A stretch of DNA of 64,000 nt from Akanthomyces muscarius (lineage: Eukaryota > Ascomycota > Sordariomycetes > Hypocreales > Cordycipitaceae), in contig NW_026611618.1 of the NCBI RefSeq assembly GCF_028009165.1, positions 558,001 to 622,000 on the forward strand. Direction: 5' to 3'. The first letter of the stretch is position 1. Each line of letters starts with the position of its first letter. The notes under the pieces were generated by a model. It saw only the letters and a list, made by a program, of their open reading frames with translations, was not told the DNA's origin and did not search any database. This document shows positions 46,100-58,199 of the stretch, piece after piece. Position numbers and translations under genes: made by a program.

Positions 46100-47065
46100 A
46101 TAACCGAATAAATTATTACCTTACTATAAGTAAGCAGAGAGACCGTTATAAGAGTATAACAAATAACATCGCTAGTTTAGTCTGACCTACTAGGCAGTAT
46201 AGTAAGTATAGCTATTAGCTTAATAATAACGGAGAAGATATAAGTTAGTATCTAGAAAGTAGTAGAGGAATAGAAATAAGTATAGCTAGTAGTATACTAT
46301 AAGTAGTTAGTAAAAGGGCAGCTAATTATAGTAACTTTAGAATTAGAAAACCTCTTAAAGGAACTAATTTATAGGAAATACATAGCGATAATAAAGCTCC
46401 CTAGTATAGTATTTACTAGACAATTATTCTAGGAGTATATAAGCTTTATAGTTACCTTATAAACACACTTCTAGGCGTATATAGAAGACTATATAGATAA
46501 CCTTAATAGGGTAATATATGTAGTATAGTGTCTATAAGGAGAGGCGTAGATATGATAGGCCCACTACTTTACTACGACTTTATAGGGAACTTATAGGGGA
46601 GTTACCTAGGAAGACTTTAATATCTAGTATAAAGAAGAACTAGGGGATAAAAACGTTAGGGTATAGCGAGCGACCCGCGACCTTCTAAGGTGTAAATATG
46701 ACACTAATAAGCTGGTAAGGAAGTATCTATATCAAATAGAGAACGCTATAATAGAGCTACCAGATCCTCTACCCCTTAGCTTCTAAATCGTAATAGCTTT
46801 AAAGGGACTTAGTTATAGGCTCTAAATAGCGATAAGTAGTAGTAGCGATCCTATAATATAGAAGGAGCTAGAGTCTTATATAGAGAATACTAAAAGAGTG
46901 GTAGGTATAACCTTATAAGCTAAGATAATCCTAAGGCCTTAACCTGCTATATTAGATAAAAATAAGCTATAAAGTAACTAGAACGCTATAAATACGCTGT
47001 GTATTAATAGGGACTTCTCTATAAGATGTTTTAAATATAAGGGTAACTACTTATAAAGAAACTGC
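46100..47065 (+). pseudogene. Inner element gag relic with zinc knuckle
   Basis: Reading through the stops gives typical gag text: AYIEDYIDNLNRVIYVVQCL, then GEAxI, EELGDKNVRV, and LIxIENAIIELPDPLPLSF. A zinc knuckle follows at 47027-47065, read as CFKYKGNYLxRNC, in which the second cysteine and the histidine are now tyrosine. Spacing (C-x2-C-x3-H-x4-C) is one residue shorter than the common knuckle. Confidence 0.75.
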
Positions 47066-50000
47066 TTTATAGATAATTATACTATCTATAAAAGAGGAAG
47101 TTATACTACTAATAAGTATAGGGATTAGCTGAAAATTGCTAAGGTAAAGCGGATAGCTTAGAGCGAGGATATAACGACGTACCTAAATAATAGCCTAATT
47201 AAGAACCGCCAGATAGAGGAGATATAATAGGATAAGGTCTACTATTAAATCTACCCTTAACGTAAAGTTATAGTAAAGGCGTAAATAAGACATAGCTAGG
47301 AAGAAGTAATAGTGATAATTAATATAGAGAGTGATCTAAATATTATTAATAAGTATATAGTAGAAGGATTAGAAGTCCGTAGCTTTTTTAAACTAACTAT
47401 ACTAATATATCTTTTAACTAAAGAAGGAGTCTAGGTAAATAGGGAAGTTACTAAAACGCTATAAGTTATAGATAACCTTAGGCGTAGAAAGGAGATATAA
47501 GTTCCCTTCTTAATTATAACATCCTTAGAGGACTTTATCCTTAGTTAGTAATAAATTAGAAAATAAAACGTTTTAATCTATAACAGCCTAGACTATTAGA
47601 ATTATAGTATTAATATAAAAGATATTAAGATAATATTAAACTTAAAAGGAGCCTAAAGGGCTATAAAGAATACTAAATTTAGGATAATACTAGTAGTAGG
47701 CTAGCTAGACCTACCTACTATAACTATAGAAGGAATACGCGTAAGGTTACTATGAGAATACTAGGAATTCGTAGAGCTCTTCTTACCTAAAAAAGCTGCG
47801 AAGTTACTACCGTTATATAGGCCTATACACGCTATCGAACTAGAAGACGGTAAGACGCTACTATAAGGACCTATCTACCCCCTTATAGTAAGAGAGCTAT
47901 ATAAGCTATATAACTTTATTAATAAAGGGCTAAAATAAGGATAGATTAAAAGATCTACTAGCTTAGTAGGAGCTTCTATCTTATTTATACTAAAGAAGGG
48001 GGGAAAACTCCGCTTATATATTAATTATTATAGCCTTAACTAAATTACTAAGAAAAATAAAGTATTACTATCCCTAATTATAAAAATAATTAATTAACTA
48101 TAAGGCGCTAAGTTCTATACTAAGCTAGATATAAAAGACACATATAGGCGGCTAAGAATCTATAAGGGCGATAAGTAGAAGACGGTATTTCGCTGTTAAT
48201 TTAGATACTTTAAGTACTTAGTATTACTATTTAGGCTAACTAGAGCGCCTATATTATTTTAAGAATACGTTAATATTACCCTATATAAGGATATTAATTA
48301 TATCTATATTATATACCTAGATAACATTTTAGTCTTTAGTAGGGACCCTATAGACTATTTATAGTATATTTATTAGGTCCTTATAAAGCTATATAAGGCT
48401 AGACTATTTTTAAACTTAAAAAAGTGTGAGTTTAATATAAATATAGTTAAATTCCTTAGCTTTATTATTAAACTAGGTAAAATTAAAATAGATCTAGAAT
48501 ATATTAAAAGAGTGGCGAACTAGCTATAACCTACTACTATTAAAGAAATCTAGGTATTTATAGGGTTTATAAATTTCTATAAGCGATTTATTAAGAACTT
48601 TAGTAAGATTATAGCACCTCTAATAGAAAAAATAAAGGGAGGCGTACTAGTAAAATTTATACTAAATATCTATAAATTATAGGCGTTCTAATACCTTAAG
48701 CTATTATTTAGGAAAGCACCTATACTTATATAGTTTAATCTAAAAGCCTATATACATATAGAAACGGACATATTAGACTTTATAATTAGAGTAATACTAT
48801 TATAATTATAGGGAACTTACTAGTATCTTATAGCGTTTTTATTAAGGAAGTTATAAGAAGCTAAACTAAATTACTAAACACTAGATATAGAGATACTAGT
48901 AATTTTAGTAGCATTCTACTAGTAGAGATACTACCTAGTCTACCTAGTAGTAACTATTAACGTTATTATAGACTACCTAAACTATAGTTATCTTATAAAG
49001 AAAAAGACACTATTATATAGGTAAGTAGTAATAATAGATAAACTATCTCTATATAACTTTAGAATTATTTTTAGACTAGGTAAGTATAACCTTATAGATA
49101 CTTTATTACGCTAAGTAGACTATAAAATAGATATAAATAAGCTATGTGTAAAATAACTACTACTATAATTCTTAAACTATTTTATATAAATAGGGAATAA
49201 TAAGTATAATATAAAAATTCGCTATACTAGGGCGAGCTAGAGGAGCACCTAGGTGGCTAAGAGTGATAAGCAGTTAGAGAACGCGCTATAAAAAAGTAGT
49301 AATAATATAGATAACATACTAAGCGAGAAAACACTATAAGAGTAGCTACTAGTAGCCTAATAAGGAGATATCTTTATTAAGTAAACTAGGAAAGTACTAT
49401 ATAATAGTAGTAAGGAAGACCTGAGAATCTAGGGAGTCTACTAGGCGGTAAACACAGCAGGCTTTTTAGTAAATAGGGGGAGAATCTATATACTACTTAG
49501 AGAGAGGGTAGAGATCTTATAACTATACTATAATAACCTTACTATAAGATACTAGGGAACTCGCTAGACACTATATAAAGTAGCTATATCTTTCTTTTAG
49601 TAGGGAATAAGACGTAATATTAATATATATATAAAACACTATTACGTGTATTAAATAATAAAACCTAGAACGTATTAACCTTATAGCCTCCTTATACTAT
49701 TACCGTTACTATCTTACCCGTTTAAAGAAATATTAATAGACCTTATTACTAGATTACTAGAATAATAGGGGTAATATAGTAAATATAACGCGATACTAGT
49801 AATAGTAGATAGGGTGATATAATATAATATCTATATTACTATAAACACACACCTATCTAGTAATAGACTTATAGAAATCTTCTATAAGAAAATTATTATA
49901 GTATATAGAGTACCTAAAGGTATTATCTTAGACTAAGACAGTATCTTTATATCTAGCTTTTAGAGAAGCTTTTACTACCTTATAGCGTATAAGCGGCGAC

Positions 50001-50520
50001 TTAGTGTCATATTCTACCTATAAATAGACAGCCTAATAGAACGTATAAATTAAGCGCTAGAATACTACCTACACGTATTCTATAATACTAAATAGACTAA
50101 TTAGGTTAAAAAACTATCTATAGTATAATTCGCTTATAATATAAGCTAGTAAGTAGTAATCTATAATATACCTATAAAGTTACTACTAGGCTATACGCCT
50201 ACCTACCTTTTAGTACTTACCCTAGATATAGGTAATATATAAGCCTAGGAACGTATAAAAGAAATACTTATTATATATAAAAACACTACGAAATATATAT
50301 AAAAAACTAATAAGTAGTATATAAGATACTATAATAATAAAAAGCAGCCTAAAGAATATAAGGTAAGGGACTAGGTATTACTATTAATAAAAAATCTAAA
50401 ACTAATATAACCTACCTATAAACTTATAGAGAAGTATATAGGACCTTTTTAGATTATCTTAGCGATTAGGATAGCTAAATAAGTATATAAACTAGACCTA
50501 CCCTAAGGCTTAAGAATTTA
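47066..50520 (+). pseudogene. Inner element pol relic: protease region, RT, RNase H, integrase
   Basis: A protease-like segment of low certainty precedes reverse transcriptase from about 47820 (RPIHAIELEDGKTLL, GASILFILKKGGKLRLYINY, KLDIKDTYRRLRIYKGDKxK). The RT active site at 48314-48325 reads YLDN for YLDD. RNase H follows at about 48750-48920 (ETDILDFIIRVILL for ETDASDFAIGAVLS). Integrase runs about 49610-50250, with VYxIIKPRT (zinc-domain end), DLITGLL, GIILDxDS and a PxTDGxTERxNQ relic (IDSLIERIN). In-frame stops are scattered through all domains. Confidence 0.85.
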
Positions 50521-50604
50521 TAATGTGTTTAATATATTTAGCCTTAAACTATATAATCACTATAAGAGCGTAGTACTAGATATATAAGCCCTATTTAAGA
50601 ACAA

Positions 50605-50735
50605 TAATAAGTATATAGTTAAAAAAATCGTAAGGTATAAATATAATAGTAAATAAAGGCTCTTTAAAGTAAAATAAGAGGGCTATAATAATATAGAAAA
50701 CTCTTAGGTTAAGTATAGTGACTTTATAGATCTAA
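50605..50735 (+). pseudogene. Chromodomain relic
   Basis: The text NKYIVKKIVRYKYNSKxRLF, then KVKxEGYNNIENSxVKY, is a chromodomain (parent likely EYIVEKIVRHKY...FKVKWEGYDDTENSWV) with tryptophans turned to stops by RIP. It follows the integrase, which is the mark of chromoviruses, where it steers integration to marked chromatin. Confidence 0.82.
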
Positions 50736-50769
50736 TACTACCTAAAAAGTATAAGCTAAAGCTATAGTC

Positions 50770-52585
50770 TTAACTATAAATTAAGTTTATAAAGTAGAAA
50801 AGGTAAGGGAGAAGTAAAAAAGAAGCGGGGAAAAATAGCAACTTTTATTAATAAATTTATTACTATAAACACACTATAAAGATAGTTTAAGCTTAAATTA
50901 AGCTTATAGTACTAAAACTCTACTTTTCTTAAAAACACTTTTACCTAAGGGCTAGTAATAACATAATAAGGGCGTAGCGCCTACTCCTCCTCCTCCTCCT
51001 TATCATCTTAACCAAAATCCAGCAAGGCTAGTACTAGCAGGACCTTAATATCGAGATCTACCTACATATAAGTTAGCTTTAAAGACACTATAAGAAAGTA
51101 GTAAACTTATAGCTATAGTGGCGGTAACGACGCCCTAGTAGTGGGCTATTCTTGCGCAGAAAATCTGCGCGCGCATAGTGGCGTTGGCGTGAGCGCCCCG
51201 GTCTGTAGTAGTGTCAGCGCGGCGCTTTAGACCCCGCGAGGTCGTAACGACCTCGTCAGTACAACCCAGCACCTTCTAAGCCTGGGTTAAAAGACCCTTA
51301 AGAACAGGGCCCTAGCGGCGAGTTAGCGGCGAAGGCGAAGGGAGAAAAGGAACTACTTACTAAATTACTATAGTAATAGGCAGCCTAGAGTGAGTTAAAA
51401 ACTTACTACTTACTTATAGTAAGCGTAATATAAGGTTTGCCACCGTCTTAGTAGTGAAAACACTTTTATAACTTATCTAGCTTATAGTTAGGTTATAGGG
51501 AACTAGTAGGGAAAAGGGTACTTACTATTAGTCTATAGACATCAATAAGGGGCACCCTTATTAATAAGCTGCCTAAAGCAGCGGCGGCACCTAGTATCCT
51601 AACTTTAATATGAGTTAGTAGCGAAAATAACATAATAAGGAAGCACTTATAGGCTAATAATATATAGACCTTTCTTATTCTCGCTTATATAGAGCTATAT
51701 AGTACTAAGTAGTGAGTTAGCTATAAACCTACCTTAAACTCGTATAGACTTACACGAGGGGGAAGGGGGCTATAGTAAGAATAGTAGACCTATAATAAGT
51801 TAGTAAGGACCTAGCGAGGAAATAGCGAACTTATATAATAATTTCTTTTTTAAAAAAAAAAGTTATTTAATTCTACGTGTAAATTAGCTATAACCTCGCT
51901 AAACTAAGTAATAAGTAAATATATAAAAAGAAATAGCGGCAGTATAGCGGCTAAACTTAGTAATCTATAAATTAAGTTAGTGGCAAATAAGATAATAATA
52001 TATAAAGTAAATATAAAGATAATACTAAAACGTATAATTTAAGGTTATTAAAGGAAGAAGGAAAGAAGAAGTAGGAAATTAAGTTTTTAGTAGCTATTTA
52101 TTATTATAAGAGCTTACTAGGGCTAGTAAGGTAGCTAAGAAGGCGAGAATAAAGGTAAAAGGCAGCTAAACTTAAGAATAGAAAGGAAGTAATAACATAA
52201 AGGTAAGTCACTATACACACACACAGAGCACACAGCGGAGGCATAAGCTAACACTATAATATAGGACGAATAGTATATAATATAAGAATAAAGTAAAGCT
52301 TATTATAAAGGAGGCTAGAAGGCGCTAAAACTAAGTTAAATAAATAATAGGCTTACTATAAAGAAGCTTTAACTTTATAACGCATAAGTAGCGATATATA
52401 GGTAGTAACGACGTTACTAAGAGAAAAGTGAATTATAAAGCGAACCCTAGCCCCACGACTATATAAGAGACGAACCTCCGAGATAGAAGCAGTACGGAGT
52501 GACAGCATACTAGCTGCGCGTATATAGGGAAGCAAAAGGAGAGAAGGCTTCACGCCAGGACGGCGTGTAAGAAGGAAGGGCAGCC
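50770..52585 (+). other. Long non-coding 3' region of the inner element
   Basis: About 1.8 kb between chromodomain and 3' LTR, without coding text. It includes a CTCCTCCTCCTCCTCC run (about 50983-50999), a GC-rich island with hairpins (51110-51330), and a CA-rich stretch (52211-52236) unusual in a block otherwise nearly free of CA. Ordinary gypsy elements have a much shorter 3' region. Confidence 0.7.
51110..51330 (+). other. GC-rich hairpin island inside the inner element
   Basis: Base composition changes abruptly to GC-rich. Two perfect hairpins are visible: GCGCAGA-AAA-TCTGCGC at 51154-51170 and CGAGGTCG-TAA-CGACCTCG at 51237-51255. Several CA dinucleotides remain here, in contrast to the flanks. 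Confidence 0.75.
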
Positions 52586-52778
52586 TGTTAGGGCACCCGC
52601 AGGGCACGTTAGTTAGTAGGAGGTTATAAGTAACTAGAGGTATCACGTGTAAAGAAGCTACTATATAGCTGTGGGCTGCCGACGAGGGAGTAGCGAGGAG
52701 GCAGCGATAATTCCACCATCATTCTAAAAACCCAAGGATCATCTAGTGACTGAAGCTCTTCGCTGACAGCACCTTACA
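52586..52778 (+). repeat. 3' LTR of the inner element
   Basis: 193 bp from TGTTAGGGCACCCGCAGGG to GCTGACAGCACCTTACA, matching 45857-46049. This copy kept more ancestral bases at its 3' end (CCTTACA against CTTTATA). Confidence 0.93.
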
Positions 52779-52783
52779 CCTAC
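52779..52783 (+). repeat. Target-site duplication, right copy (CCTAC)
   Basis: CCTAC directly after the 3' LTR, identical to 45852-45856. After it the outer element's RNase H text continues. Confidence 0.9.
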
Positions 52784-55440
52784 CTTATACTCTAAGATTC
52801 TACTAAGAAGGCTAGAATTAAAACTAACTATTTTAGTATAAGACTAGGAGGTTACTTATTATAACTTAATAATAGGAATATTTTATACTTAATTATATAT
52901 TACTTTTAGAAACTAATAATAGTAAAATAGAACTATACTATTTATAATAAAGAACTCCTTACTATAATTAAGTATATCTAAGTATAAAAAGTAAAGCTTT
53001 AAAGGTAAGAGTACCTTTTTACTATACTTACTAACTATAAAAACTTAAAGTACTTTATAAAACTATATATTATTTTAAAATAATAGACCTATTAAACTAA
53101 ATTCCTCTTTATATTTTAATACTACCTTTATTACTAATCTAGCCCTTTTATATAATAGCTAGATATACTTAGTTATTAGGAGGTATATAAAGATAGACTA
53201 GACTGCCTACTAATAGGGATCTTAAAGCTAATTAATATTACTATAATAAAAGATAGTCTTTATACTAAAATACTAATACCTTTATTTATAAATAATAACT
53301 TTAATATATTATAGGAATTAGTAGTTTAAATAGACCTAAGTTATATAATAAAGATTATTATAGTTTAAAATAGCGCTTATATATTTCTACTTAAAGCTAA
53401 CTTAAAAGATTAAATAGTAAACTATACTATCTCTACCTATTACTACTTATAATTCTAAAGCTATCTTTAGGTACCTAATTAGGAGCCTTTTATTATTACT
53501 CTAATTAAGAAAGTATATACTAACCCCTTTTTAGTATATTTAGAGAAAAATAATACCTTCCTCCTTCTTATATAGTTATACTACTAGTTTAGTATATTAT
53601 AAGATATTATATAGTATATCTAAAACTATACCTATTTTAGAGCCTATAAGTTTAGGAAATTATAATAAGGCCTCTTTTAACTAATACTAATAGCTAACTA
53701 CTACTAGTAATAAATATCTATTAACTTTATAACTAATTTATTAGTATAAAATAATAATATATTATAGTTCTTTATAGTAATTATAAACTAACTATTTAAA
53801 TTTATTTAACTAAAAGTAATAACTATAATAATAGCTAAGACTTATACTAAATAGTTTTTTTTATATTAATAGTATTTTTATAGCTTTTTTAGGTAAATTA
53901 TTAGTAATAAAGGCTCTAATTAGGTTAGGGAATTTTAGTATATACTATACCGCCTAATAGACACTAAGTAACTCCTTTTTACTATATATTACCCTTAGAT
54001 AGATAGTAGTATAGAGAGGGTAAACTAAAAAGTATAAGTAATACTATATATACTTATCTTATACTTATAGTATAACTAGATATAATAACTACTAACTATA
54101 TAATAGGTGTTAAATAATAGAGACGTTTTTATTACTAGTTATAACTTAAACTTCTTACTTTATAACTATAATAAGGAATTAATTTAAATACTATAAAAGG
54201 TAATAATAGTACTAAAATCTCTAATAGGATATATCTAGATATTTCTTAAATAAATTTAAAATAAAGTTAAGCTTATATAGTCTACTATTATATATATATA
54301 ATAGTAATAAAAGAACTTTATAGATTAGATATATTAACTAGCTAAATAATTCTATATTAGTAATAAAGTATAACTTTCTTTTTAAAATATTATTATATTA
54401 TAGTTAAATAAAAAACTTAATTAAGTCTATATAAAATATATAATAACTAATATACTATTACTATTAATAGTTATATTAGATATTTTTAGTAATATCTATA
54501 AAACTTTCTATATTAACCTTATTAAAAAAGCTATTACTAATCCCTTACTATTTTAAGCTTATAATAACTAGGCCTTAGTACCTATACTAGTAGAAGATAA
54601 ATTAAGTTCTAATTTAACTAAAAAATACTTTATTAAGAAAATCCTATATACTTAGAACGCTTATAGGTATATAAAGAAAAAAAAAGTACTAGTAAAATAG
54701 ACTAGCTATTTTACTTTAATATAAGAGCTCTTAGTAGTACTAATAAATAGTATAGCCTTATAGGAATTTAAAGTAAAATAAAAAGATATTTAGACTAATA
54801 ATAGCCTATATATAGCTTATTACTATATAGTAAAAGCTATCTAATATTATAGAAAAGATATAAGCTTAAATTATAACTCTTAGAAAATTTTAATTAATAA
54901 ATAGTATATTATTATAAGAGCCCCCTAAAAGCTTATAGCTTTTTTAGTATTATACTTAGCCTTTTAGTATATATAACCTAGACTTATATAAGTATTAAGA
55001 GAATAAAGAAATAGTAAAGCTATAAGTATATATTAGTATAATATAAAAGACTAGGTATAAAAGGCTAGGGGTAAAAGGAAAAATAGGTAAAAATATAGTA
55101 GTACTATATTAGGTATATAATAAAGATATTTTACTTTTTATTAGTAAACTACTTATAATTAAGGTAAAGGGAATATAAGTAATAATAAGTATATAGTAAA
55201 AATAACTTAAAAGAGTAAAAGTAATAATAGTACCTAAAATAGTAATAACTAGAATTATAATAATATAAAGAGTATAAAAAGTAATATATATTTTACTTAT
55301 TATTAAGATAAGTAAAAGTATAGTATTAAAAAGTAGTAAGTATAGTAATTAATATAAAAGTAATAATTATTTATTATTATATTATAATATTATAGTTATT
55401 ATATTTTATAATAGTAGTAATAATAGTATAGTTTTTTATT
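52784..55440 (+). pseudogene. Outer element RNase H and integrase relics
   Basis: RNase H text resumes directly after the inner element: PIIYYFxKL for PVAYFSRKL, NYTIYNKELLTIIKYI for NYEIYDKELLAIIKAL, and ILTNYKNLKYF for ITDHKNLEYF. Integrase follows from about 53540 (IDFITNLP-like, INRLxKFxYF) to about 54040, where LLFTIYYPxIDSSIERVNxxV stands for the usual YHPQTDGSTERVNQEV. Everything is broken by RIP stops. The 54300-55440 stretch is TA-rich and unreadable. Confidence 0.8.
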
Positions 55441-55446
55441 TATATA

Positions 55447-56971
55447 AATAATTAATAGTATACTAATAAAGGAGAAGTAAAGGGTATACCTAAATAGCTT
55501 AAAAGCTAATAGTTAGTCCTTAAAAGGCTTATATAGCTTATATTATCTTCTAAAAGAAGTTATAACTTTAATTAAAGGTAAGAGTAAAGACTATTTATAA
55601 TAATATAAGAGAGGATAGTATAGATAAGGCCTTAGTTAGGGGGGGAGTAGTAGTAAATATATCTTAAGTAATATAAAACTATAAGTATATAGACTTTAAA
55701 GTACTATTATATTAATAAAGAGCCTTTTTAAAAGTAAGTATAGTAATAAGAAACTTATACCCCTTTTAGTAAGATATACTAGTAGCTACCTTTATAATAG
55801 CTCTCTTCCTATTAATAAAAGACTATAAATATTTAATAGTATAGTAAAGGCGTATATTACTAATAAAAAGTGCCTAGTTATAAATATAGGGCTTCTTTTT
55901 ATACTAGTAAACTAAATAAGAGCTAGTACTTATCTAAATATAAGTAAGTATTAGATTTTTAGTAGTAATATAAAGGTATATAAGGTAAGAGTATTCCTTT
56001 TTATTCTCTAATATAAAAGCCTTATTATCTAAATTATTAATAATAAGAATACTATTAATAGAGTAATAAAAGGCTTTATACCCTAAAAGACTAGTACTAC
56101 TATTACCTTATAGTAAAGGAGGGGGAAAAGGAGCTATTATAGTAGATATAGTATAAAGGTATTAAGGAATAGTAAAAGAGTTATCTAGATTTAAAGATTA
56201 GGAAGTTAATAGTATATAGGTAGAGAATAGAAAGTAAAATATAGTTATAGAAGTTTATAAGAGGTTTAGTAGGATAAAAAAGAGAGATAAGATAAAAGTA
56301 AAAAGAATTTTTTAAAAAGTAATAGTAATAGTTATAACTATAAGACTTCTTTTATAAGATATTTACTTTAAAGATAAGTAGTATTATAAAAGGGCCTTAA
56401 TAGTTATACCTAGCTTTAATTATAATATAAAAGTAAAGTATATTATAAAAGTATTATATATAACTAGTTAAGGTAAGTAAATAAAGTAAAGTATAGCCTT
56501 TATAGCTTATACCTAGCCCTCTATTTATATATAAAGTACTAATATATAAGTTTCTCTATACTATAATATATATAGTAAAGGTATAGTATATAGTATACTT
56601 ATATAGTATAAGTATATAAGAATAGTTAATTTATACTAGGATATATCTATATTAGTATAGTAATAAAAAACCTTTTTCTAATAGCTAATATATATATAGT
56701 GTATTTTATATCTATTTTAGCCTAACCTAAAAGGAGAGGGGTATATAAAGGATTTAAGCTTTACTTACTTTTTAAGGACTTAATATAAAAGCTTACTAAG
56801 CTCTTATATTAAGTATAGATTATACTTACTTTATAGTGTAGATTATAAGCTAGATTAAGGGAGAGGGAGAGAGAGAGAGCCTCCCCTTTCCTTCTTCTTT
56901 CTTCTCTCTTTAAGAGAATTAATAACTATTATAACACTTACTTATAGTAGCTATAAGGCTAGTCTATAATA
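55447..56971 (+). repeat. 3' LTR of the outer element, split
   Basis: 55447-55558 matches 42757-42868 and 56745-56971 matches about 42873-43091. The 1.19 kb between has no counterpart in the 5' LTR. Either something inserted into this LTR or the 5' copy lost it. Confidence 0.7.
55559..56744. other. Extra 1.2 kb within the outer 3' LTR
   Basis: TA-rich and RIP-mutated, with G-runs (GGGGGGGAG at about 55636) and many AAAAGG/TATAGTA motifs. I could not see coding text or terminal repeats. Confidence 0.5.
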
Positions 56972-57770
56972 ATAAGGGCCTAATAGTAATCTTAGATAGT
57001 GGAGAGGGCAGTATAAGTACGTCCCTAATAGTCGCTCTATATAAGGGCCTAGCTAAAGACTTAGTTATTATCTATATTCTCTATAATAGCGCGGACCTCT
57101 TACTTTAAAGTATTAGGGCGGATAATACGGTATTAATAGGCTATCTAATCTTAAGTGCGCTTATAAAACTATAACTTACTCTACTAGTACTATTAGATTA
57201 CTTATTTTAGGCGGCAGTTAATATAGCCTACTTAGGGCTTATTTATAAGTATATTAGAGTTAGGTTTAAACTTAATAGTATAGACGTGCTTAGTAAGTTT
57301 ATAATACTAGGCTATAATTCTTATAGAGAGGTTATTAAGCTTATAATTAGTAGTACTAGATAAGGAGCTATTAGTATTATTTAGGATTCTCTACTAGATT
57401 ATACTTAACTACTCTAGGTTATACTTAACCTACTTAATACTAGTATTAATCTCTTAGTACTTATTAAGGATACTATTTTAAGTGGAGGTAATTATAGTGA
57501 CGCTAAAGATAGAAAGGTCTATATATAGTATTTAAGCCTTTAATATACCTATTCTAGAAATAGAGATAAAGTGTATAAGGAAATTAACGCCGCTAAAATT
57601 AGCTAGTAAAGACTTACTTATTAACTAATTATAAAAAACTATACTAAGTGTTTCTACCGCTTTACTATAGTTTATAGAGACCTATATTTATAAGAATCAT
57701 TTATTAACTTTTATTATAATATAATAATATAGATAATACTATATAAATGGTATTAATATATTAATAATAC
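56972..57770. other. RIP-mutated segment, unidentified
   Basis: Less AT-rich than the retrotransposons and with longer readable runs on the plus strand (LVIIYILYNSADLLL, AAVNIAYLGLIYKYIRV), interrupted by stops. It was probably coding once, as a gene or part of a transposon. I cannot name it. Confidence 0.45.
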
Positions 57771-58199
57771 TATGTGTGCGGTTTACGCTTTAGCTGTCTG
57801 CTGTCCCTAAAAAGAGTGTTCTTTAACTTAGCTAATCGTCAAAAAGCTTTTCGAGACATCTCTGTCGCCCCTATAGCGACTTATCTTGCCCGAACTACGG
57901 TTCGAGACTAAGTATGATGAGACTGTCGTCATTTTTTGTCGCAAATTGATAGTTTTTCATCTTATAAACGGAGCTCTACTCCAATGTCCGTGGATGAGTT
58001 ATAATGCCAGGCTGAGCCGGCATTATGGCAGTTTATAGAACTCGGCGCACATAGCATGCAGCGATCTAAAACTAGGTGACCGTCTTATACCTGCTAACTA
58101 AGTGATGCTCGCCGATTTGGAGGCTATGCTGAGGAAGCACTTACAAGGTTGCCGTCATTTTGCATCACGGCTAGATTGTGTAGGCAAGATTTTCCTAGA
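57771..58199. other. Right border of the AT-rich block
   Basis: Composition returns to about even GC within some 50 bp near 57770. No gene or repeat is recognised. Confidence 0.4.

Larger units (their letters stand above)
45857..52778 (+). mobile_element. Inner Ty3/Gypsy chromovirus (Tf/MAGGY-like), RIP-dead, nested
   Basis: A complete 6.9-kb element: 193-bp LTRs at both ends, starting TGT and ending ACA (ATA in the mutated 5' copy), with a CCTAC duplication at both flanks. Inside, in order: gag capsid-like text, zinc knuckle, protease region, reverse transcriptase, RNase H, integrase, chromodomain, then about 1.8 kb of non-coding 3' sequence. A chromodomain after the integrase places it among the chromoviruses. 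Every coding part carries RIP stops. It sits inside the pol gene of an older gypsy element, so it inserted later, and both were then mutated. Confidence 0.93.
42757..56971 (+). mobile_element. Outer Ty3/Gypsy LTR retrotransposon, RIP-dead and interrupted
   Basis: Related LTR-like sequences lie at 42757-43091 and 55447-56971. Between them, in plus orientation and full of RIP stops, are a gag zinc-knuckle relic (about 44064-44105), reverse transcriptase (about 45080-45850), and, after the inner element, RNase H (about 52790-53160) and integrase (about 53540-54040). The order RT, RNase H, integrase is that of Ty3/Gypsy. The inner element (45857-52778) interrupts it just where RT passes into RNase H; reading resumes without loss at 52784. 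The outer ends are approximate because mutation hides the TG/CA termini. Confidence 0.85.
39956..57770. other. AT-rich RIP-mutated transposon block
   Basis: About 17.8 kb of sequence dominated by TA with CA and TG almost absent, so that both strands are full of stop codons. That is the signature of CpA-to-TpA repeat-induced point mutation. The stretch 39956-41810 holds no element that I can name. The rest is described separately: a fold-back element, an outer Ty3/Gypsy element split by an inner one, and an unidentified RIP-mutated segment at the right. Edges are sharp on both sides. No working gene is visible inside. Confidence 0.93.

Noticed and set aside
39956..57770. Centromere or telomere-proximal satellite
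   Set aside because: AT-rich, but made of identifiable nested retrotransposons with RIP marks. No satellite periodicity or TTAGGG repeats seen.
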